This document shows, one piece after another, positions 1-5,061 of a stretch of DNA of 5,061 nt (position 1 is the stretch's first letter; every line of letters begins with the position of its first letter). The notes under the pieces are model-generated. The model was given only the letters and a program-made list of their open reading frames with translations, did no database searches and was not told where the DNA came from. The stretch is from Chloroflexota bacterium (lineage in GTDB: Bacteria > Chloroflexota > Anaerolineae > J102), in assembly GCA_003353825.1 (NCBI GenBank), contig PIVW01000423.1, positions 1 through 5,061 of the forward strand, in the 5' to 3' direction. Made by a program: the position numbers and the translations under genes.

Positions 1-108
1 GCCTGGGGTGATGCTATCACCTTGATCTTCCAACAATCTGCAGACCCTGTCGAGGCCTTCCAGAATGCGGCCGAGCAGGTTCGCACCTCGATTGCAGAAG
101 GGAGCTAA
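1..108 (+). CDS. malE: Maltose/maltodextrin ABC transporter substrate-binding protein, C-terminal end (partial)
   Basis: This is the last 35 codons of a gene that enters from the left edge in frame 1 and stops at TAA 106-108. The tail reads AWGDAITLIFQQSADPVEAF and ends IAEGS. A tryptophan-containing helix, an acidic-proline turn and a final amphipathic helix of the NAAEQVRTSIAEG type are usual at the C-terminus of family 1 extracellular solute-binding proteins. The fragment alone would not identify the gene. The call rests mainly on context: it lies 6 nt upstream of an unmistakable malF, and malE-malF-malG is the standard order. The protein would bind maltodextrin outside the membrane and deliver it to MalFG. 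The signal peptide and ligand-binding residues lie outside the window, so sugar specificity cannot be judged here. Confidence 0.72.
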   Translation, partial: AWGDAITLIFQQSADPVEAFQNAAEQVRTSIAEGS

Positions 109-114
109 ACGACT

Positions 115-1701
115 ATGGCTGCTAAGTCAGCCAGCAAGGAGGGGGGCGTAATCGCCCCCCTTTCTTCTCTGGCAGATAATATGCCCAGGCTGATCCTGCG
201 GCTGGTTCTGCTAATGGTACTCGATGCCTGGGCGATAGTCTTTGCATTTCAACTGATCAGGGATGGCGACACGGCCTTTGGCGTTGCCCTGGCCCTGGTT
301 GTCCTGGCGATAAACATTGTCTTTCTGCGCACGGACGCTGTGCCACTAAGGTGGGTGGCGCCCGCCTTGGCCTTTATGGCCATGATGCACATCTACCCGG
401 TGATGTTTACCGTTTATACCGCTTTCACCAATTTCGGTGACGGCCACCTCGTCGAAAAACCACTCGCCATCGAACAGATCGAAAAACAGACTTATATTCC
501 TGAATCGGGTGTTACTTATAGTTGGACAGCGTTTCAAACGCCGTCAGAGGAGTTTGGGCTGTGGTTAGTGGATGAGGATGGGAACACATTTTGGGCCATC
601 GCTGGGGTCCTGATCCCTGTATCGGAGATCGCAGAGTCACAGGGCGAATTGAACGAGGATGGTATCCCCACGTTTATCGATGACTACCAACAGGTGCCAA
701 GAAATCGGCGACTGGTGTTGCTCGGTGACCTGGAAAAAGCCAGTTTTGGACCAGAAGAAGCTGCGATCAGCATCCTCTCGGGCTCGAAGGCGGCACAGGC
801 AGAACAGCGCTTTGTTTATGACGAAGAACTGGATGCGATGATCGATCAGACCGACGGCACGGTTTACGCCAATATCGATGGCGCCTTCACTTCAGAGGAG
901 GGCGCCAAGCTAATACCCGGCTTCCCTGTTACGGTAGGTTTTCTTAACTTCAAGCGGATATTGACCAATCCTGCCATACGTGGCCCATTCACACTTATTT
1001 CGGCCTGGACGTTCGCCTACGCCTTTATCAGTGTAATCATCACCTTCTCGTTAGGGCTCTTCCTGGCGATCATCCTCAATGATCCTGATCTGCCCGCACG
1101 TCGCCTGACCCGGGTGTTGATGATCGTGCCCTATGCGATCCCCGCCTTTATCAGCGTACTGATCTGGAGGGGGATGTTCAATCCCATCTTAGGCCCCATT
1201 GGCAGCGCCTGGAATCCCGGTTGGTTCAGTAGTCCCTTCTGGGCGAAAGTAGGTATCCTCATCATTCAACTCTGGCTGGGCTTTCCCTACATGTTTTTGA
1301 TTGTGACCGGGGCGTTGCAAGGTATTCCCACGGATATCTACGAAGCGGCTCGGGTCGATGGCGCTGGCGGCATTTACCGTTTCTGGCGCATAACCTTACC
1401 GTTACTGCTGATCTCGGTAGGTCCGCTACTGATAGGCTCATTTGCCTTCAACTTCAATAACTTCACCATTATCGACCTCTACAATGAAGGGGGGCCGCCT
1501 ATCGCCGGGGCGGCGACACCGGCCGGGCACACAGATATTATGATCAGCTACACCTTCCGCCTGGCCTTTGCAGGTGGACGCGGTGCTGACTACGGCCTGG
1601 CCTCTGCTGTCGCCATCATCATATTCATCATCGTCGCAGCCATCACCTTATTCAACTTCCGTTTTACGGGCATGCTGGAGGAGGCGTCCGAAAATGTCTA
1701 A
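115..1701 (+). CDS. malF: Maltose/maltodextrin ABC transporter permease MalF
   Basis: This 528-residue inner-membrane permease pairs with MalG to form the maltodextrin channel; the E. coli protein is about 514 residues. Hydrophobic segments lie near residues 25-48, 53-71, 80-104, 291-321, 334-351, 377-401, 430-447 and 492-515, giving the eight-helix layout of MalF. Residues about 105-285 between helices 3 and 4 form a large hydrophilic domain, equivalent to the periplasmic P2 loop that contacts the binding protein in E. coli. The cytoplasmic EAA loop that docks the ATPase is at 410-429 (EAARVDGAGGIYRFWRITLP). The stretch around 448-490 (NNF...LYNEGGPP, then TPAGHTD and YTFRLAF) resembles E. 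coli MalF closely. The ATG at 115 is 6 nt after the malE stop, with AAGGGAG at 98-104 as ribosome binding site. The gene looks intact and co-transcribed with malE and malG. Confidence 0.94.
   Translation: MAAKSASKEGGVIAPLSSLADNMPRLILRLVLLMVLDAWAIVFAFQLIRDGDTAFGVALALVVLAINIVFLRTDAVPLRWVAPALAFMAMMHIYPVMFTVYTAFTNFGDGHLVEKPLAIEQIEKQTYIPESGVTYSWTAFQTPSEEFGLWLVDEDGNTFWAIAGVLIPVSEIAESQGELNEDGIPTFIDDYQQVPRNRRLVLLGDLEKASFGPEEAAISILSGSKAAQAEQRFVYDEELDAMIDQTDGTVYANIDGAFTSEEGAKLIPGFPVTVGFLNFKRILTNPAIRGPFTLISAWTFAYAFISVIITFSLGLFLAIILNDPDLPARRLTRVLMIVPYAIPAFISVLIWRGMFNPILGPIGSAWNPGWFSSPFWAKVGILIIQLWLGFPYMFLIVTGALQGIPTDIYEAARVDGAGGIYRFWRITLPLLLISVGPLLIGSFAFNFNNFTIIDLYNEGGPPIAGAATPAGHTDIMISYTFRLAFAGGRGADYGLASAVAIIIFIIVAAITLFNFRFTGMLEEASENV
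1677..1684 (+). promoter_or_regulatory. Strong ribosome binding site for malG, inside the malF 3' end
   Basis: GGAGGAGG lies 9 nt before the ATG at 1694 and within the last codons of malF. It fixes the malG start at 1694, although the frame is open further upstream to 1568. A strong site next to an overlapping stop and start suggests coupled translation of the two permeases, which assemble one to one. Confidence 0.75.
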
Positions 1702-2584
1702 TTCTGCAACAACCTCCAGATTTGGCACGATGTCCGCGCAGAAGCGGATCAACGTCCTCTGGCGACTTGCCGTGGCCATCATCGCTATCGTGTTTGCTCT
1801 TTTCCCGATCGTCTACATTTTCTCTACCTCAATCAATCCTGTTAACAGTATCTCAGTCACCGCCATCATCCCGGAAGGTGCTACCTTAGATAATTACCGG
1901 GCGATCCTCAGCAACCAGCGACATCCCTTCCCTTTGTGGGTGTGGAATTCGATCAAAGTGTCGGGGACCACATCGATCCTGGTGGTGCTCTTAACTGCCT
2001 TTGCCGCCTATTCCTTCTCCCGCTTTCGTTTCCGCCTGCGTCAGCCCTTGTTGCGCTCGATTCTGCTGGCTCAAGTTTTCCCCAATGTGCTGGCCATGAC
2101 GGCGCTTTTCTTGATTCTACGTAGCATCGGCCGTTACTATCCCATGTTCGGTCTCAACTCACACGGAGGCCTGATTCTCGTCTACCTGGGTGGGGCCATG
2201 GGCTTCAATATCTGGCTGATGAAGGGTTTCTTTGACACGGTGCCCCGTGAATTGGACGAATCGGCACAGATCGACGGTGCTTCACAATGGCAGACGTATT
2301 GGCAGATCATCTTCCCCCTGGTACGCCCGATCCTGGTGGTGATCTTTATTCTCACCTTTATCAGCACCTACGGGGACTATCTGCTCGCGCGCGTGATGTT
2401 GCAAGATACGCAGCAATTCACGGTGGCGGTGGGATTAGCGCTCTTCATCGGCGAGCAGTTCTCACAGCGTTGGGGCGAATTTGCCGCCGGCGCCCTCATT
2501 GCCGCATTGCCCACATTGGTCCTTTTCTATCTTGTACAAGACCAGTTACAAAGCGGTCTCACTGTAGGTGCAGTCAAGGGATAG
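1694..2584 (+). CDS. malG: Maltose/maltodextrin ABC transporter permease MalG
   Basis: This 296-residue permease, the same length as E. coli MalG, forms the second half of the maltodextrin channel. Six hydrophobic segments are visible, near residues 22-44, 92-108, 121-144, 158-178, 208-226 and 264-282. The EAA loop for ATPase docking is at 189-208 (ESAQIDGASQWQTYWQIIFP); its second position is Ser instead of Ala, while the conserved D194, G195, A196 and P208 are kept. NSIKVSGTTS near 85-94 opens the permease domain. The C-terminus GLTVGAVKG closely resembles the GLTAGGVKG ending I recall for E. coli MalG, whose tail contacts MalK. The ATG at 1694 was chosen because it has a strong ribosome binding site and overlaps the malF stop by 8 nt; starting earlier would add an unrelated out-of-frame copy of malF sequence. 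The gene looks intact. It is the last gene of the visible operon, and a candidate terminator follows. Confidence 0.94.
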   Translation: MSNSATTSRFGTMSAQKRINVLWRLAVAIIAIVFALFPIVYIFSTSINPVNSISVTAIIPEGATLDNYRAILSNQRHPFPLWVWNSIKVSGTTSILVVLLTAFAAYSFSRFRFRLRQPLLRSILLAQVFPNVLAMTALFLILRSIGRYYPMFGLNSHGGLILVYLGGAMGFNIWLMKGFFDTVPRELDESAQIDGASQWQTYWQIIFPLVRPILVVIFILTFISTYGDYLLARVMLQDTQQFTVAVGLALFIGEQFSQRWGEFAAGALIAALPTLVLFYLVQDQLQSGLTVGAVKG

Positions 2585-2619
2585 CTTTACTTCATTCCTT
2601 ATGTCAATTTAACACTACA

Positions 2620-2672
2620 AAACAGCCCGGTTTGACCTATGCTATTTCATGTGGGTTGGCCGGGTTTGTTTT
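2620..2672 (+). terminator. Candidate intrinsic terminator downstream of malG
   Basis: The arms AAACAGCCCGG (2620-2630) and CCGGGTTTGTTT (2660-2671) pair as a CCCGG/CCGGG core plus AAACA/TGTTT, with a small internal mismatch. They are followed by, and partly overlap, a T-rich tail TTTGTTTT at 2665-2672. The 29-nt loop is long for a terminator and the core is only 5 bp, so this is moderate support at best. The position 35 nt past the malG stop suits the end of the malEFG transcript. Confidence 0.4.
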
Positions 2673-2767
2673 ATGCACTTCGGCTGGCATGATCGGAGAA
2701 CACGCCCTCAAAGTACGAAGACCGCGCAGGGTCTGTTCCGCCATCGAACACCAGCCCATGTCGAACA

Positions 2768-2898
2768 CTAGTAGTCAGTCAAGCATACCTTTCTGGATGT
2801 CATTCTGAGTGAAACGAAGAATCTCGCCTTTGCAACCGGAGATTCTTCACTCCGTTCAGAATGACATATTCATCACTCTAGGCTTGACTGAGTACTAG
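2768..2898. mobile_element. MITE-like non-coding element with nested inverted repeats
   Basis: The outer inverted repeats are CTAGTAGTCAGTCAAGC (2768-2784) and GCTTGACTGAGTACTAG (2882-2898), matching at 16 of 17 positions. They enclose a 29-bp imperfect inverted repeat (2797-2825 and 2839-2867). The two layers are separated by 12 and 14 nt that do not pair with each other. ACTAG occurs as a direct repeat at both ends (2767-2771 and 2894-2898). It could be a 5-bp target duplication, or simply the palindromic tip CTAG of the inverted repeat. The element has no coding capacity and would need a transposase supplied elsewhere. It sits between malG and the amylase remnant, in a gene-free stretch. 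Calling it mobile is an inference from structure; only other genomic copies could prove it. Confidence 0.5.
2797..2867. repeat. 29-bp imperfect inverted repeat of the ATTCTGA...GAAGAATCTC type
   Basis: The left arm 2797-2825 and right arm 2839-2867 match at 24 of 29 positions around a 13-nt loop. The outer 12 bp (ATGTCATTCTGA) and the inner 10 bp (GAAGAATCTC) pair perfectly. All five mismatches fall in the middle seven positions, and all are transitions, so two of them remain as G-U pairs in RNA. From memory, hairpins of the form TCATTCTGAGCGAAGCGAAGAATCT are scattered between genes in many bacterial genomes, including Chloroflexota. This copy looks like a diverged member with a changed centre. 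There is no T-tract, so it is not a typical terminator, although transcript-end stabilisation is possible. Confidence 0.85.
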
Positions 2899-2912
2899 CG
2901 CCTGAGGGCGCT
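2897..2912. repeat. Short perfect stem-loop AGCGCC-TGAG-GGCGCT
   Basis: Six GC-rich base pairs close a TGAG tetraloop directly at the right end of the MITE-like element. The following bases, TCGTATTTTC, are only weakly T-rich, so a terminator role is possible but not convincing. The stem would lie in the leader of any transcript entering the amylase remnant from the left. Confidence 0.45.
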
Positions 2913-2925
2913 TCGTATTTTCAGC

Positions 2926-2943
2926 CAGACAATTCATTGTCTG
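2926..2943. promoter_or_regulatory. Perfect 18-bp palindrome upstream of the amylase remnant, possible operator
   Basis: CAGACAAT-TC-ATTGTCTG has two perfect 8-bp arms and a 2-bp centre. It ends 21 nt before the ATG at 2965. The size, symmetry and position suit a dimeric repressor or activator site for the former amylase gene, and sugar-responsive regulators often act there. The centre lacks the CG step common in LacI-family operators, so no regulator family is assigned. It could also be a plain hairpin. Confidence 0.35.
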
Positions 2944-2964
2944 ATCCCCACCCAGACCATCACC

Positions 2965-3797
2965 ATGAACGATTCTGCCAACACCCCTCTCATGCAAGAC
3001 TTCATCTTCGGCGCCCTTGAGGCAGATGAAAATACGCTGGCCGCTGAACGAAGACGATGGAGCGGAATCCGCCACCAATTCGACATCGATCCCTTGGATC
3101 CTGAGCCCGACCAGCTCACGGCTTATGTAACTGTGGATGGCCGAGAACCAGAGGGAGGGCGTGGGAAAGCGGTCCAAGGCGTCGCCATCGACCTGCAACG
3201 TACTGAAACACGCTGGCAACCCCTTTACTGGGATTACGCAGAAGTGTGGGAAGGTGAGTTAGCGGGGCAACCTCAAGGCAGCTTTGTGAGATACCGCATC
3301 GAGGGATGGCACAGCAGGGATGCCTCGATCTCTCATTGGAGCCGGGAGATGAACATTGACGGTACAGCCGATCAACCGGCGATCTACGGTTATGCGGCGG
3401 TACCCCCATCATTTACTACGGCACGGAGGTTGGTCTTAGCCAGCCTCGTTCAAAAGGTCCTCATCGCGAGGAATCACGCCACCCAATGCTGTGGGATGAT
3501 GGCCAGGATACCGATCTACTGGCTTATTTCCAACACTTGATCTCTATGCGCCGTCAGCACCCAGCCTTGACGTACGGGGAGATCCTGTCACATAAGCTGG
3601 ACGATGATCAAGGTGTGTGGATTGCACAACGGTGGTGGGGCTCAGACAACATGGTCGTGGCAGTGAACGCCGGAGAAGAGCTTGTGACCGTGAGGCTGCC
3701 GCAAGGCAAATGGCAGAGGGCGACAGGGGAAGTTGCAGGTGCGAAGATCGATCTTGCACCACTGAGTGTATCCTTCTATTCAGCGCGGCGTGACTGA
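2965..3797 (+). pseudogene. GH13 alpha-amylase/alpha-glycosidase remnant lacking the catalytic barrel
   Basis: Two pieces of one glycoside hydrolase family 13 gene are joined out of frame. The 5' piece (ATG 2965 to about 3399, frame 1, ~145 residues) is an N-terminal beta-sandwich domain: MQDFIFGALEADE, then VTVDGREPEGGRG, then WDYAEVWEGEL and SFVRYRIEGW. The 3' piece (about 3399 to TGA 3795-3797, frame 3, 132 residues) starts GTPIIYYGTEVGLSQ, the strand-8 region of the GH13 barrel. It continues with RHPMLWDDGQD, LISMRRQHPAL and the C-terminal beta domain. Everything between is gone, including the four conserved GH13 regions with the catalytic Asp, Glu and Asp; I estimate about 300 codons lost. 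Frame 1 runs past the junction to a stop at 3538-3540 with meaningless sequence. Neither piece can be catalytic. The intact enzyme would have cleaved maltodextrins, in keeping with malEFG beside it. No ribosome binding site is visible before 2965. A collapsed assembly is an alternative to a real deletion. Confidence 0.85.
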
Positions 3798-4947
3798 ACC
3801 GGTGTAGTCGATGGTATAGGCTTGGTTAGATCGCAGACTATCGAAGCCCACCACCCCCTTACCATCAAGGCCAGAGAATCTCCACAGATTCAACCTCAGA
3901 CTTGCCAAGACCGAAATACAATTGCAGGGCGCTACCGCCACCCAGGCCAACACCGTTGCGCACCTCCTGCATCTGCGTACGCCCATCCCTGGTACTAACC
4001 CAAACCTTCGTGCCAACGGCATCACGATTGACAGGACCACCACCGACCAGTTTGAATGTCAGCCCATGATTGTGCTCGGTTTCAAGAGCCTGATTATGAT
4101 AGAGTTCATAACCTCTGCGATAGTTGCCAACGATGAGATCTACCCAGCCATCTCGATCGTAGTCGGCGTAGGCGACACCCACACTGGGCCCCGGATCGTC
4201 GGCGCCGGCAACGTGGCCGACCTGGGTGAAAGTACCATCGCCATTATTGTGATATAAGGGATTGAAGGGGCTGACGGAAGTCCTATGCATCATAAGCGCC
4301 TGATAAAGGTCGCGCCAACCATCGTTATCATAATCGAGCGAGAGAGCGCCCCAGCCCACGGCCGTTCGATCGAGAGAAACGCCCGCATCCCCGGCTCGTT
4401 CGACAAAGGCGCCGCTCTCAGTCTGCTGGAGAAGTTTCATTTCCCCGGCATTACTAAAGTAGAGGTCGACAAGGCCATTGCCATCAAAATCATCAGCCGC
4501 TAAACCCATGCCCATAACCAGCGTATCGGAACCGCTCTCTGCGGAGATCTCACTGAAACACCAGCCATCACAACCGGCGCCCTCATTACGATACAAGAGA
4601 TTACCGGTCGAGATCACGAATTCGTCGTTGACCACATAGAGATCGAGATCCCCATCATTGTCGTAATCCGTCCAACTGGCGATGAATCCCGCCCCTTGTT
4701 TGCCAGGGTTCAACAGGTATCTGACATCATCGAACGTACCGTCACCTTTGTTATGATAGAGGGCATCACGTTCGCCCTCGTAGGGATGGGGGCAGCGAGG
4801 AATGCAAGACCAGTTGGCGACGAAAAGATCAAGATGGCCGTCGTTATCGTAATCGCCCCAGGACGCGCTCTTGCCCGTGCCCGGATCATCCACATTTGCT
4901 AAATCAGTCACATCGGTAAATCCTTCACCGCTATCGTTATGATAATA
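3780..4947 (-). pseudogene. CRTAC1-like FG-GAP/VCBS and ASPIC/UnbV protein, 5'-truncated and frameshifted
   Basis: The main open stretch runs from GTG 4911 to TGA 3865 (348 residues). Five calcium-binding-type blades are seen: DYDNDGHLDLF at residue 20, DYDNDGDLDLY at 82, DDFDGNGLVDLY at 140, DYDNDGWRDLY at 193 and DYDRDGWVDLI at 250. YHN-x-GDGTF linkers follow some of them. Residues 285-348 are an ASPIC/UnbV domain (NRDAVGTKV, QEVRNGVGLGGGS, LYFGLGK, VEILWP). Such proteins form beta-propellers and are usually secreted. Two defects are visible. First, WP should continue DGKGVVGFDSLRSNQAYTI, and it does so in another frame to TGA 3780-3782 if one base of the AA at 3867-3868 is removed. Second, homology continues upstream of 4911 (YYHNDSGEGFTDV, to 4947) but meets TAA at 4963-4965, with no signal peptide. 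Two C-x3-C pairs (36/40, 114/118) may form disulfides. The function is unknown; its link to maltose uptake is not evident. Confidence 0.8.
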
Positions 4948-4998
4948 CCTTCGCCAATTTCGTTACGGCGCCAAAACAGACAATTTGGTGGAAAGAAA

Positions 4999-5061
4999 GT
5001 GTCAAAAACTGATCGTTTTCAAGGCACTCATCCCTATTTTTGTTCGATATTTGCCCTGTTG
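4999..5061 (+). CDS. Possible start of a rightward gene running off the window (weak)
   Basis: A GTG at 4999 opens a frame that stays open to the right edge (21 codons, MSKTDRFQGTHPYFCSIFAL then L). A purine-rich GGTGGAAAG at 4987-4995 could serve as ribosome binding site. The stretch is far too short to be tested, no family is recognisable, and an open run of this length is common by chance. It is listed only so that the right flank is not left blank. Confidence 0.18.
   Translation, partial: MSKTDRFQGTHPYFCSIFALL

Noticed and set aside
1568..1693. Upstream extension of the malG frame
   Set aside because: It overlaps the conserved malF C-terminus out of frame and encodes Ser/Arg-rich sequence unlike MalG. 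The ATG at 1694 has a strong ribosome binding site and gives the family length.
2719..2734. Small hairpin AGACC-GCGCAG-GGTCT
   Set aside because: A 5-bp stem with no T-tract or conserved context is within chance expectation.
2744..2768. Direct repeat TCGAACAC at 2744-2751 and 2761-2768, spaced 17 bp
   Set aside because: Only two 8-bp copies, with no symmetry and no adjacent promoter. This can arise by chance, and the second copy touches the MITE-like element.
2287..2808. Plus-strand open frame spanning the malG 3' end and the intergenic region
   Set aside because: Most of it lies out of frame inside malG. The tail crosses the candidate terminator and repeat, and no ribosome binding site or domain is visible.
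2878..3219. Minus-strand open frame over the start of the amylase remnant
   Set aside because: It is a shadow of the frame-1 coding sequence; it begins inside the amylase domain and has no recognisable motif.
3922..4902. Several plus-strand open frames opposite the CRTAC1-like gene (for example 3922-4257, 4285-4503, 4696-4902)
   Set aside because: They are antisense shadows of Asp-rich blade repeats: GAT and GAC read backwards give ATC and GTC, which contain no stops. The translations are Ile/Val-rich and low in complexity, and they resemble no family.
2926..4985. CAGACAATT shared by the palindrome at 2926 and the right flank at 4977-4985
   Set aside because: The second site lacks the other half of the palindrome, and a shared 9-mer in 5 kb is not striking.
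4940..5061. Minus-strand frame open from the right edge to about 4940, as a possible upstream gene end
   Set aside because: About 40 codons without a recognisable motif and with AT-rich composition; an open run of this length is common by chance.
1..5061. CRISPR arrays, tRNA, rRNA, toxin-antitoxin pairs, retrons or phage genes
   Set aside because: I found no regularly spaced repeats, no cloverleaf-like or rRNA-like sequence, and no small gene pairs or recombinase motifs on either strand.

Overview
The window reads as a carbohydrate-uptake locus whose left half is intact and whose right half is decaying. Positions 1-2584 hold the 3' end of a maltose-binding-protein-like gene followed by malF and malG permease genes. 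They are tightly packed: 6 nt between malE and malF, and an 8-nt overlap between malF and malG. The permeases match the E. coli-type maltose/maltodextrin transporter closely in layout. MalF has a large extracytoplasmic P2 loop, both permeases have an EAA loop, and MalG is 296 residues long and ends in VKG. No ATPase (MalK) gene lies in the window.

Positions 2585-2964 contain no gene. They hold a candidate terminator, a 131-bp MITE-like element built from nested inverted repeats, a small GC-rich stem-loop and a perfect 18-bp palindrome. Next is a GH13 alpha-amylase/alpha-glycosidase remnant (2965-3797). It keeps the N-terminal beta domain and the C-terminal end, but the whole catalytic barrel is missing and the two parts are out of frame. 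The intact gene would probably have degraded maltodextrins and fed the transporter next to it.

On the minus strand, ending inside the last codons of the amylase remnant, is a CRTAC1-like FG-GAP/VCBS plus ASPIC/UnbV protein gene (about 4947 to 3780). It is 5'-truncated at an in-frame stop (4963-4965) and has a one-base frameshift near its 3' end (3867-3868). The last ~100 bp are AT-richer. They could hold the start of a rightward gene (GTG at 4999), but this is weak.

Organism: moderate GC (slightly above 50% by eye), an E. coli-type MalFG pair in a non-enteric setting, a CRTAC1-like beta-propeller, and an ATTCTGA...GAAGAATCTC hairpin repeat together suggest an environmental bacterium, possibly Chloroflexota. 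This is an inference from remembered family distributions, not from any search. I saw no CRISPR array, tRNA, rRNA, phage gene or new defence system. The most notable features are the gene remnants and the nested repeat element.
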